A DNA stretch of 50,259 bases from Nevskiaceae bacterium (lineage in GTDB: Bacteria > Pseudomonadota > Gammaproteobacteria > Steroidobacterales > Steroidobacteraceae): the NCBI GenBank assembly GCA_018883185.1, contig VEQP01000023.1:1-50259 (forward strand), given 5' to 3'. Made by a program: the position numbers and the translations under genes. The notes below the pieces were generated by a model. The model saw only the letters and a list, made by a program, of their open reading frames with translations. It searched no databases and had not been told where the DNA came from. Numbering within the stretch: the first letter of the stretch is position 1; every line of letters starts with the position of its first letter. Shown here piece after piece: positions 1 to 7,557 of the stretch.

Positions 1-2
1 TC

Positions 3-365
3 CATCAGGTCATAGAGGCAGACCAGCGGGTCGTTGCCTTCGTGCTCGCGCTGCGGGAAGGGCAGGACTACGACAGTCCGAACTACCTTTTCTTCAAGAC
101 TCGCTATGACCGCTTTCTGTACGTCGATCGTGTGGTGGTCTCGGCGACGGCGCAGGGTCGTGGGCTGGGCCACGCGCTCTACGAGGCAGTGTTCGCCCAT
201 GCGTCCCGGTCGCAGTTGCCGTGGGTCACTTGCGAGTACGACATCGTGCCGCCGAACCCCGCGTCTGAGCGCTTCCATCGAGGCTTCGGTTTCACGGAGG
301 TTGGTCGTCAGACGGTTTCTGCCGGGAAGAAGCAGGTATCCCTGCAGGCTGCGCCGGTGAGGTAG
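3..365 (+). CDS. GNAT family N-acetyltransferase, 5' end outside the window
   Basis: The reading frame is open from the first bases of the window, so the start codon lies upstream and about 120 C-terminal residues are visible. The order is that of a GNAT fold: a beta strand reading RVVAFVLALREG, then LYVDRVVVSATAQGRGLGHALY, in which the Q/RxxGxG/A acetyl-CoA loop is QGRGLGHA, then a C-terminal block with RFHRGFGFTEVGRQ, the usual FYxxxGF-like motif. GNAT enzymes move an acetyl group from acetyl-CoA to an amine; the substrate cannot be told here. It is followed by a 78-base gap and then the secreted hydrolase on the same strand. Confidence 0.8.
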   Translation, partial: HQVIEADQRVVAFVLALREGQDYDSPNYLFFKTRYDRFLYVDRVVVSATAQGRGLGHALYEAVFAHASRSQLPWVTCEYDIVPPNPASERFHRGFGFTEVGRQTVSAGKKQVSLQAAPVR

Positions 366-443
366 CGCGACATCGGCGGAAAGCGGCACGCGACGATTGA
401 TTGGTACAAAGTGATCATTCTTCTTTAGCTGGATATCGAGCTC

Positions 444-1580
444 ATGTCAGCGGATAAAAAAATTTCGTGCGTCGTTGCGGCCTGGCTGCTCGCGGCCGCT
501 ATGGCGTCATTCGCCGAGGCCGCGCCGGTTGACGACAAAGTCACTCCGTGGCCGACGGATGAGGGGATCCCCGTTAATCAATGGTATATGCGGACCACTG
601 ACGCGGACGGTACGAAGCTGCGCCACTACATCGCCGAGTACGGCGCCGCAACGAAGCCGGAAAACACGGTCATCGTGTTGCACGGCGGCTGGGGCGCCGA
701 GCACAGCTATCTGGTGCCCGCCATCCGCCCGCTGGCTGACCGCTACCGCTTCGTGCTTTACGACCAGCGCGGTTCGCTACGGACGCCCGCGGATTCCGAG
801 GACATCAGTTTCGCTGCGCTGGTCGAAGATCTTGATCAGTTGCGTCAGCGTCTGGGCCTCGAGAAGGTCACGCTGATGGCCCATTCAATGGGCAATCATC
901 TGGCCTACGGTTATTTACGCGCCCATCCAGACCGTGTTGCCGGACTCGTACTTGTCGGTGCCGTGACGCCGGACCGGTTCGGTGTCGATGAGCCTGTGTT
1001 CCTGCACGACGTGTGGCCGAGTTTTTCGCAGGCTGACTTGAAGGTGATCGCCGCGCGGCGCAGCAAGTGGGAAGCTGATTTTAACGAACGGGCCTTAAGG
1101 ATCATGGTTGCGGAGGGTCTCATCCCTGCGGACTGGGCCAAGGAACATCCGCCGGGAACCGACCCGGATTTCAAGAGCATCTATAAATGGACTGACCAGC
1201 AAACCACGATGGCTTGGCGCATCCAATTCACTGCCGTGAACACCTATGACAGCAGGAACTGGCGGCAGATGGCGGGCGGCCAGGTGTTTTACAACGAAGA
1301 GGTCGCAGGGGGCGTTCTTAACGACCCCAAGTTCGACGAGGCCGTTGCAGGATTTTGGCCCGCGTTGAAAGCGTTCAAGGGGCCAGCGCGCGTCATCATC
1401 GGCACGGATGATTACGTCGATCTGGGTCCCACCTACTGGCCCCTGCTCATCAAGGCGATGGCTGACGCGCGGCTCGATACGATTCGCAACGCCGGCCACT
1501 CGAGTTGGATGGACCAGCCCGAAGCCTTTACGCACGCCTTGCGTACGGCGCTCGCGGACACGACGGGTCGCGACAAGTAA
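444..1580 (+). CDS. Secreted alpha/beta hydrolase, proline-iminopeptidase-like (S33)
   Basis: 378 residues with an N-terminal signal peptide (hydrophobic stretch at about 10-26 ending AEAA), so the enzyme is probably periplasmic or secreted. The hydrolase fold shows the oxyanion-hole motif LHGGWG, the DQRGS motif typical of prolyl-aminopeptidase-like S33 enzymes, the nucleophile elbow AHSMGNH (Ser148), an acid residue in GTDDYVD (about Asp322) and the catalytic His in NAGHSSW (His352). The complete triad suggests an active esterase or peptidase. The substrate is unknown. Family assignment rests on motif recognition. The gene stands alone, with a degraded region downstream. Confidence 0.85.
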   Translation: MSADKKISCVVAAWLLAAAMASFAEAAPVDDKVTPWPTDEGIPVNQWYMRTTDADGTKLRHYIAEYGAATKPENTVIVLHGGWGAEHSYLVPAIRPLADRYRFVLYDQRGSLRTPADSEDISFAALVEDLDQLRQRLGLEKVTLMAHSMGNHLAYGYLRAHPDRVAGLVLVGAVTPDRFGVDEPVFLHDVWPSFSQADLKVIAARRSKWEADFNERALRIMVAEGLIPADWAKEHPPGTDPDFKSIYKWTDQQTTMAWRIQFTAVNTYDSRNWRQMAGGQVFYNEEVAGGVLNDPKFDEAVAGFWPALKAFKGPARVIIGTDDYVDLGPTYWPLLIKAMADARLDTIRNAGHSSWMDQPEAFTHALRTALADTTGRDK

Positions 1581-1710
1581 TCGACAGAGTTCCCGCTCCG
1601 TTCGCAGCACACCAACGCCCGTTTTTGAGCGGTATGGGCTTTGTCGGGATCGCTGCACCTCGACTCGCAAATGTGCGATCCGGCCTAGATCGAAGGTTGA
1701 AACAATCTTA

Positions 1711-1840
1711 TCGACCTGTCCGTCCACTCATGGACGTTCCCGGTCATGTTGTACAAACCCCACGCGTTCGGTTGCTTGAGTGCGACGGGGTGGGTTTTGA
1801 CAGCACTGTTTTGCTTGTACCAGGCGATGGCCGCCGCCAC
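1711..1840 (-). pseudogene. Remnant of a formylglycine-generating-enzyme-like (FGE/SUMF1) gene, C-terminal part
   Basis: Translated on the minus strand, this stretch gives [18 protein letters not shown] followed by [20 protein letters not shown]. That is the highly conserved late block of the FGE-sulfatase domain (WYxxNS, KTHPVG, PNAxGLYDMxGNVWEW). The match begins abruptly at 1840, where it abuts the GMP synthase fragment on the other strand, and the frame stops about 10 residues after EWTD. An intact FGE domain is about 250 residues, so only some 40 conserved residues survive. A matching N-terminal block lies on the same strand at 3885-3989. I see no gene in 1581-1710. Confidence 0.7.
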
Positions 1841-2023
1841 GACCCCGCGATCGTGCTGCGCGCGGTCAAGGTCATTGACTTCATGACGGCGCACTGGGCG
1901 CATCTGCCCTCTGAATGGCTCGACCTCTGCTCGCGCCGCACCGTCAACGAAGTCAAAGGCGTGAGCCGCGTGGTCTACAAAATCACCGGCAAGCCGCCCG
2001 CGACGATTGAGTCGGAACGATAG
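1841..2023 (+). pseudogene. guaA: C-terminal fragment of GMP synthase
   Basis: About 60 codons ending in TAG encode [18 protein letters not shown], then [18 protein letters not shown] and ATIE. This is the hallmark C-terminus of glutamine-hydrolysing GMP synthase ([11 protein letters not shown], INEVxGxSRVVYDxxxKPPATIEWE). The full protein is about 510-525 residues; the glutaminase, ATP-pyrophosphatase and most of the dimerisation domain are absent and no start is available, so this is a dead fragment. It begins exactly where the FGE remnant on the opposite strand ends, which suggests a recombination junction. The functional guaA must be outside the window. Confidence 0.75.
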
Positions 2024-2089
2024 GAATTCCGTCTCGCTACACTATTCGCGGTCGGGGCTCGAGAAATACCCGCCGGCCCTTTCGTGTTC

Positions 2090-3331
2090 TCATCTTGATT
2101 GTCGCGCAGCCCCGAACAGGGGCTGCAGCAGGCGGATCCGCTTGATCAGCAACTCGTGCAGCAGTGCGCAGCCCAGTACCGTGCCGGCGAGTATGACGCA
2201 CGCCTCCAACCAACCCGCGAGGCCGAGCGGTATGGCCAGGAAGGCAAGCGGAACGATCAGGCTCTGGTGCAGGATGTACCACGGGTAGACGGCTTCATTC
2301 GCGCGCGGCAGCCACGGCCACGGCCGGTCTAGCCAGCGGTGTCCGAAGGCCAGGATGGTGAGCAGCGCCGTCCAAAGATAGAGCGCATGAGCCCCCCGGG
2401 AGATCATCGACCAGTGCCAGTCGGGCATGTCGGCCGGATCGACCGTCACGAGGCCTGCACCAACGAGCCGAAGGAAGAGGTACAGGATCATCGATGTGGC
2501 TTCGATTGCGAGGCACGCCCAGCGCATTCGATCTATGCGCGCCCAAAAACGTGGATCGCCGCCGAGTGCATAGCCCATCCCGAAGCAGGCAAGGTATTTG
2601 GCGTGGGCATACCAGTCGCCTTCCAGTGCGTGGTTCTCGGGAAAGCGCGGCTCAAGCAGATACAGGGCGCCGAAGAACCACGCCGCCGGCAGGGCGACGA
2701 GCACCGCAGCCGGCCATCCCCCCGGTGCCATGCATCCGGCCGCCAACCGCACACCTGTACGCGTACGGCAAAGCGGCAGGATAGCGAGCAGTAGCAGCGT
2801 GTATGCCCAAAGATAGGATAGGAACCAAAGGTGGTTCCAGGTGATGCCGTATGCGGCGCCGGCGAAGCCGCCCTCAGGCCATGGGCGGAACTGCAGGTAG
2901 CGCCACATGAACGTGCCAAAGCCTGGCTCAACCGCACCGTTGGCGACCGCCTCGCAATAAGCCTGCACCGGGACGACTGCGATCATGCCGAAGGCGAGCG
3001 GCATCAGCAGATGCCCGCTACGCCGCAGGGCCACGCCGCCGAGCCCGCCCGCTGACCGCAGGCCTGGCAACGACAGCGCGAGAGCGATGCCGGAAAGCAT
3101 AAAGATCAGCGGCATGCGCCAGCGGTTCACTGCCACCATCGGCCACTGCAGCCATTCTTGCTGGTGCGGACTCTTGATGTGGAAGTTCCACCCAGCCACA
3201 TACACCATGCCGACGTGGTAGGCGATCAGCAGCCCAAAGGCGAGGACACGCAGCGTGTCGATGTCGTGGCGACGAACCGGAGCACGGTCAAGATCGCGAG
3301 CGTCGCGAATGTTCATGGCCGAGTCTCGCAT
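2090..3331 (-). CDS. Integral membrane acyltransferase (acyltransferase 3 / OpgC-like)
   Basis: 413 residues with about ten hydrophobic helices spread along the chain. The N-terminus RRHDIDTLRVLAFGLLIAYH carries the Asp and His typical of acyltransferase 3 / glucan-biosynthesis protein C (OpgC/MdoC), and RMPLIFMLSGIAL is the second signature helix. Such proteins transfer acyl groups from the cytoplasmic side to sugars or glucans across the inner membrane. The acceptor is not predictable here. Two starts are possible, the one used and an in-frame ATG five codons later at 3316. The gene lies between the two FGE remnants, so it may have come with the rearrangement. Confidence 0.8.
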   Translation of the reverse strand: MRDSAMNIRDARDLDRAPVRRHDIDTLRVLAFGLLIAYHVGMVYVAGWNFHIKSPHQQEWLQWPMVAVNRWRMPLIFMLSGIALALSLPGLRSAGGLGGVALRRSGHLLMPLAFGMIAVVPVQAYCEAVANGAVEPGFGTFMWRYLQFRPWPEGGFAGAAYGITWNHLWFLSYLWAYTLLLLAILPLCRTRTGVRLAAGCMAPGGWPAAVLVALPAAWFFGALYLLEPRFPENHALEGDWYAHAKYLACFGMGYALGGDPRFWARIDRMRWACLAIEATSMILYLFLRLVGAGLVTVDPADMPDWHWSMISRGAHALYLWTALLTILAFGHRWLDRPWPWLPRANEAVYPWYILHQSLIVPLAFLAIPLGLAGWLEACVILAGTVLGCALLHELLIKRIRLLQPLFGAARQSR

Positions 3332-3363
3332 ATTGTTCTTCAGTTATCGCTCTTCGAGGAAGT

Positions 3364-3645
3364 GTGTACGGCGGACTGCGACAACATTTTCAGCAAGTCG
3401 CCGGCGACGGCTGCTACCGAGTGGCGCGTTTTGTTAATTTTGAACGCCCTGCGCTGCGCAAGCTGAAGCAGTTGGACCTCGCGAGACGCATTGAAGATTT
3501 GCGCGCACCGCCAGCCAACCGGCTTGAGCAACTCAAGGGTGATCGCGCGGGCCAATGGAGTCTGCGGATCAATGATCAGTTTCGTCTCTGCTTTCGCTGG
3601 ACTGGTAACGACGCCGAAGACGTCGAGATCGTCGACTATCACTGA
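3364..3645 (+). CDS. higB: HigB/RelE-type toxin (plasmid maintenance killer family)
   Basis: 93 residues from a GTG start. The part from ALRKLKQLDLARRIEDLR through RLEQLKGDRAGQWSLRIN to FRLCFRW and VEIVDYH is a near-textbook HigB sequence. Members are ribosome-dependent mRNA endonucleases and are usually 90-95 residues. The first 20 residues match the family poorly, so the start or an early frame change is uncertain. Twelve bases downstream is the antitoxin reading frame. In the usual type II arrangement of this subfamily the toxin precedes the antitoxin, as seen here. The antitoxin is cut short, so whether the toxin is still active is an open question. Confidence 0.75.
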   Translation: MYGGLRQHFQQVAGDGCYRVARFVNFERPALRKLKQLDLARRIEDLRAPPANRLEQLKGDRAGQWSLRINDQFRLCFRWTGNDAEDVEIVDYH

Positions 3646-3656
3646 GGCAAAATTAG

Positions 3657-3830
3657 ATGGCTAGGAAGATCAAGCCGGTATCGCCAGGAGAGATGCTCGC
3701 CGAGGAGTTTCTCAAGCCCTTGGCCATGAGTAACTACCGGCTCGCAAAGGAGATCGGCGTACCCGCGCAGCGTATCGGCGAGATCATTGCTGGCAAGCGA
3801 CTCTCGTTGAGTGTTTTCAGTTACTCCTAA
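3657..3830 (+). CDS. higA: HigA-type antitoxin, truncated after the helix-turn-helix
   Basis: 57 codons. The protein starts MARKIKPVSPGEMLAEEFL, continues with SNYRLAKEIGVPAQRIGEII and AGKR, which is a classic HigA/VapI XRE helix-turn-helix, then ends in nine unrelated residues and TAA. Intact HigA proteins are about 95-105 residues, so the C-terminal half is missing. The break falls inside the DNA-binding domain, right after the recognition helix. A fragment of an FGE gene follows 55 bases later on the other strand, which fits a recombination breakpoint. The protein could be a degraded antitoxin or a short DNA-binding repressor. Confidence 0.7.
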   Translation: MARKIKPVSPGEMLAEEFLKPLAMSNYRLAKEIGVPAQRIGEIIAGKRLSLSVFSYS

Positions 3831-3884
3831 ACGTCTTCCCAGCTGACTTGCTCGACCGGACAGTCCGCACAGCCATGGCAAGGT

Positions 3885-3989
3885 TGTGGGGATCACGACC
3901 ATGTCAGGACACACATCGCAGTCCTTGAACACCTCACCCTCGACTCCGCCGTTGGCGATGACACTGACCAATTCGCGTACCGCCGCCAT
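3885..3989 (-). pseudogene. Remnant of an FGE-like gene, N-terminal part
   Basis: The minus-strand reading frame from an ATG at 3989 gives GEVFKDCDVCPDMVVIP. This is the characteristic opening of bacterial FGE-sulfatase domains (FxDCxxCPEMVVIPAGxFxMGS). The match stops at VVIP; the expected AGxFxMG does not follow and the frame runs into unrelated sequence. Its orientation and order agree with the C-terminal remnant at 1711-1840, so both may come from one gene that was split and lost its centre. Confidence 0.6.
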
Positions 3990-4093
3990 GCCGCTGTGCT
4001 ACCAGCGCTTTGCCCGCGGCAGTATTATTCAGGCCGAAACCAAGACCATTTTACGCGCGGCTGCGGTCACCTCCTTTCAGAGGCATTCACATC

Positions 4094-5092
4094 ATGGGCA
4101 TCTCCCGTCGACACACCCTTGCTGCGCTGTCCGGCGCCACCGCCACCACGCTGGTCGCGACGACTCCCGCCGCCTTCGCTGCCACCACGGGTGCATCCGG
4201 TCGACCCGGAACGCGTATCGTGGGCGCGGGCTTGCGCGGCCCGTCGATCGACCTGATGACGCCGCAGGGCAACGTGCGCGCGATCGCGCGGCTGCAGGGC
4301 AACCTCGACATGACCTCGGACCGCTACACCTGGTACGACGGCATCGTCTCAGCGGTGATTCCAGGACGTCAGGTGTTCAACTTATTTGGCTTCCGCGGCA
4401 TGGCGGCGTCGCGACTGGTACCGCTCGAGACCGAGCCCGGCTACCGGCTGCTGAATCGCGAGTTCGGGGCCTACTATGACCTTGCCACGCGAGAAGTGCT
4501 CGACACCTGGCGTAACCCGCTGCTTGAAGAGACCGTTAAGGTCGTGCACCTGACCAACGATCCGGTGAACCATACGATCCGCGAGTGGGTATCGCCGCCG
4601 CCGGTGGATCGCGCGGCCGCCGCAATGAAGCTCGAGAAGAAGCCGCTGCAATACAACTGGCGCGTGCAGGACGACCGATTGCTGATGAGCCGCGTCGTGC
4701 ATCTGTTCTATCCGAACGCACTCGACCCGAAGGTCTGGGTGCGCGAGTCCTCGGGTCCGATGGTGCAGGCCAGCGAGTACACCTCGTGGAACTGCTCGCT
4801 TGATGACATGCAGAACGAGACCTTGCAGACCGTCGATGCGGTCGGCAACTGGACCCGCGTCACACCGTGGCTGCCGTGGATGCTGATGGGAGCCGCGCCC
4901 GGCCACTGTCTCTACGAGTGCTTCATCTCCAAGGTCACGCGCTACGAGCAAGTGCCTGAGGATATTCGCCGCGTCGCCGAAGCGCGCTTCCCGCTTTTTC
5001 TAAAGTCGCCGGAAAAGTTCGTCGAAGGCTCGGGCTCGAGCCTCGAGAACTACGCCAAGGCGAACAAACCGGCACCGCCGCGTACGCCCTGA
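4094..5092 (+). CDS. Tat-exported DUF1838 family protein
   Basis: 332 residues. The N-terminus MGISRRHTLAALSGA carries a twin-arginine signal and a hydrophobic run ending in AFAATT, so export in folded form is likely. The mature part (GNLDMTSDRYTWYDGIVSAV, then FRGMAASRL, YYDLATREVLDTWRNPL and a Trp-rich C-terminal half) is recognised as DUF1838, a family of unknown function often found with oxidoreductases. The ATG at 4094 was preferred to an in-frame ATG 28 codons earlier because it directly precedes the twin-arginine motif. A flavin amine oxidase, also with a Tat signal, follows after 92 bases on the same strand; they may share a periplasmic role. Confidence 0.75.
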   Translation: MGISRRHTLAALSGATATTLVATTPAAFAATTGASGRPGTRIVGAGLRGPSIDLMTPQGNVRAIARLQGNLDMTSDRYTWYDGIVSAVIPGRQVFNLFGFRGMAASRLVPLETEPGYRLLNREFGAYYDLATREVLDTWRNPLLEETVKVVHLTNDPVNHTIREWVSPPPVDRAAAAMKLEKKPLQYNWRVQDDRLLMSRVVHLFYPNALDPKVWVRESSGPMVQASEYTSWNCSLDDMQNETLQTVDAVGNWTRVTPWLPWMLMGAAPGHCLYECFISKVTRYEQVPEDIRRVAEARFPLFLKSPEKFVEGSGSSLENYAKANKPAPPRTP

Positions 5093-5184
5093 GCGGGCCG
5101 CGTGGGTGATTTCCCGCCACTTCCGGAGTACCGTGGTAGTACATAGAAGGCACATCCAGAGATCGCGTGGTGGGTGCTTAGTCA

Positions 5185-6630
5185 ATGAAACGGCGTGAGT
5201 TTCTCGGTCGAGCGGCGGCCTCGGCATTCGCCGGCGGCATGGCATTCGGGCCTCGGGTCGGGCGTACTGCCGAAGCCGCGCAAGTTCTTGTCCTCGGCGC
5301 AGGTCTCGCAGGGCTTCGCGCGGCGCTGCAACTGGAGGAACAGGGTGCGAGCGTCACCGTGCTCGAGGCCAGCGATCGTATCGGCGGACGTTGTCACACC
5401 GTCACCCTCGATGGGATCCCGATCGACCTCGGCGCCTCGCAGATCGGACTGAATTACGGTCGGGTAATCGATGCCGCGCGCCGCGCTGGTGTGAAGCTCG
5501 GCAATGACCCGCGGCAACCAGGCGAAACGAGTTTCCATATCGGCGGACAACTACTCCGCAAGGAAGAGTGGAAAGACTCCGCGGCCAACCGCACGGTAGG
5601 CGAGGAGCGCAGCGTGTTGCCGCACCTGCTCGAAACGCTCTACCTCTTCAAGCTCAATCCCTTTGGCGAGGACGTCGGGGCGTGGCTCGAACCTCGATGG
5701 CGAAACCTCGATGTCTCCGCCGGCAGTTGGTTGATGCAGCAGGGGATATCGCAGGCGGCCGTGGACTTGATGAGCGTGTCGACCGACTACACCGACATGT
5801 GGAACACCTCGGCACTGGCCATGCTGCGCGATGTGGCCCGTTCGCGCCTCGGCGGGTTTTCGGGTCGTGACCGCAGCACGCCGCTCTACGGGGCCGGCAA
5901 CAACGACTGGCTCAACTTCGAGGGCGGTGCGGAGCGTCTGCCTGCCGCGATGGCGCAGCAACTGCGTTCCCCCGTGCGCCTCGGCAAGCCTGTGGTGCGC
6001 ATCGTCAACGAGGGTTCCTCCGCGGAGGTGACTTGCCTCGATGGCACACGTTACCGCGCCGATTTCGTAGTGTGTGCTTTGCCCTTCTCCACGCTGCGTC
6101 GCATCACGATTCTGCCGGGATTGCCGCCGCTGCAGGCCGAAGCGGTCGCCGCCAGCGCTTATGGCGGCACTACCCACGTCATCCTCGAGCCGACCCAACC
6201 CTTCTGGGAAACGGATGGCTACGGACCGACGATGTTCACCGACGGCCCGCTCGAAAGAATCTTCGCGCCGAAAATCGGCGCGCGGATCCCGTTCGTGCGT
6301 GCATGGGTCAACGGTTACGGGGCCGATCGTCTCGATGCCCTGCCGGCAGCAGACCTCGGCGCCTTCGTCGTTCGTGAGATCGAGCGCATGCGCCCGGCCG
6401 CGCGAGGCAAGTTGCGTGTGCGTACCGCGTTTTCATGGGGCGCGGATCCTTACACGCTCGGCCACCGTCATGTGTTCCTGCCTGGGCAGGTGACCCGCTT
6501 CGCACGCGAGATGGACCGCCCTTGGCAGCGTATCCATTTCTGCGGAGAACATTTGCGTCGTATGGAATTCGGTATGGAGTCCGCGCTGGAAACGGCTGAT
6601 CGCGCCGTGGTGGAGATCCTTGCCGCATGA
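5185..6630 (+). CDS. Tat-exported flavin-containing amine oxidase
   Basis: 481 residues beginning MKRREFLGRAAASAFAGG, a clear twin-arginine signal. Residues about 30-70 form the FAD-binding Rossmann motif VLVLGAGLAGLRAALQLEEQ with the downstream VLEASDRIGGR, and the C-terminus has the second FAD contact IHFCGEHLRRMEFGMESALE. This is the monoamine oxidase / polyamine oxidase / phytoene desaturase superfamily. Such enzymes oxidise amines or alkene substrates using FAD; the substrate is unknown. It lies between the DUF1838 gene and an iron/2-oxoglutarate oxygenase on the same strand, 71 bases before the latter. Co-transcription is inferred from spacing. Confidence 0.85.
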   Translation: MKRREFLGRAAASAFAGGMAFGPRVGRTAEAAQVLVLGAGLAGLRAALQLEEQGASVTVLEASDRIGGRCHTVTLDGIPIDLGASQIGLNYGRVIDAARRAGVKLGNDPRQPGETSFHIGGQLLRKEEWKDSAANRTVGEERSVLPHLLETLYLFKLNPFGEDVGAWLEPRWRNLDVSAGSWLMQQGISQAAVDLMSVSTDYTDMWNTSALAMLRDVARSRLGGFSGRDRSTPLYGAGNNDWLNFEGGAERLPAAMAQQLRSPVRLGKPVVRIVNEGSSAEVTCLDGTRYRADFVVCALPFSTLRRITILPGLPPLQAEAVAASAYGGTTHVILEPTQPFWETDGYGPTMFTDGPLERIFAPKIGARIPFVRAWVNGYGADRLDALPAADLGAFVVREIERMRPAARGKLRVRTAFSWGADPYTLGHRHVFLPGQVTRFAREMDRPWQRIHFCGEHLRRMEFGMESALETADRAVVEILAA

Positions 6631-6701
6631 CCGGGATGTGGCGACGGCGGAGCCGCGCGGGTGGCAAACTTGAGGCTCAGTGCGTTCAAGGGAAACGTCC
6701 C

Positions 6702-7547
6702 ATGCAGCCGATCGCCCGCGACTACATCGACCTCGATCGCTACCCCATCGACCGACCGGGCCCGCTGCGTGAGTCACTCATTGCTGCAGCGCGCGAGGAG
6801 ATCGAGTCGGCCGGATGTGCCGTATTGAAAGGCTTTGTTCGCGCGGAGCGACTCCCGGATCTCGTCGCGGAGTGCGACCGCACCGCAGGGTTCGGCCATC
6901 GCAACTTCAATCGCACCAACCCGTACTTCACGACTGACCGCGAGGACCTGCCCGCCTCCCACCCGTTGCGTCGCTTCTACGATCGCTCGAATGCCTTCGT
7001 TCCCGCCGATCACTTCGGCGCAGACAGCATTCTGCGTGCCATTTACGAGTGGCCCGCGTTCGCGCCATTCATCCAGCAGGCTCTTGGCGAGCCGCACTTT
7101 CATCGTTACGCCGATCCGCTCGCCGATGTAATCGTCAACCTTGCCGAGGAGGGCGGCGGATTTCCCTGGCACTTCGACACGAACAACTACACGGTCACGT
7201 TGGCGATCCAGAATGCCGAGCACGGCGGAGACTTCGAGTACAGCCCTTACCTGCGCACGCCCACCGACGAAAACTATGCTGGCGTGGAGCGCGTGCTCGA
7301 CGGCGACTCTGCGCTCATCCGCACGCTGCGGCTTGAACCCGGTGATCTGCAGATCTTCAAGGGCCGCTATTCACTGCACCGCGTGACACCGCTCACCGGA
7401 TCTCGCATGCGCTATGTCGCGATCTTCAGTTATGTCGAGCAGCCCGGCATGGTGGGCAGTCCCGAGCGCGCTCGCCAGCTGTACGGTCGTGTGTTGCCGA
7501 TCCACCTCGAGCGGGCGGGGCTGCGTGCCGATGCGCTCGTCGACTGA
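6702..7547 (+). CDS. Fe(II)/2-oxoglutarate-dependent oxygenase, ArpA/HalD-BesD type
   Basis: 281 residues from the ATG at 6702, preceded by AAGGGAA at a good distance; an upstream ATG at 6627 would add an unlikely Arg-rich leader. The jelly-roll core shows HFDTNNYTVTLAIQ (iron ligands His157 and Asp159), GGDFEYSPYLR, FKGRYSLHRVTP (distal His226) and the 2-oxoglutarate arginine in SRMRYVAIFSY. The sequence strongly resembles the group annotated as HalD/BesD halogenases. True halogenases replace the iron-binding Asp by Gly or Ala, whereas Asp is kept here, so hydroxylation or desaturation is more likely. Partners are the amine oxidase upstream and the fusion reductase 10 bases downstream. Confidence 0.85.
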   Translation: MQPIARDYIDLDRYPIDRPGPLRESLIAAAREEIESAGCAVLKGFVRAERLPDLVAECDRTAGFGHRNFNRTNPYFTTDREDLPASHPLRRFYDRSNAFVPADHFGADSILRAIYEWPAFAPFIQQALGEPHFHRYADPLADVIVNLAEEGGGFPWHFDTNNYTVTLAIQNAEHGGDFEYSPYLRTPTDENYAGVERVLDGDSALIRTLRLEPGDLQIFKGRYSLHRVTPLTGSRMRYVAIFSYVEQPGMVGSPERARQLYGRVLPIHLERAGLRADALVD

Positions 7548-7557
7548 GGGAGTGCGG

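Noticed and set aside
1505..1831. Treating the plus-strand frame upstream of the GMP synthase fragment as part of one coding gene
   Set aside because: Residues before about 1841 show no similarity to GMP synthase and coincide with the hydrolase 3' end and the opposite-strand FGE remnant.
6702..7547. Annotation as a radical halogenase
   Set aside because: The iron-binding Asp159 is kept, whereas halogenases of this group replace it with a small residue to make room for chloride.
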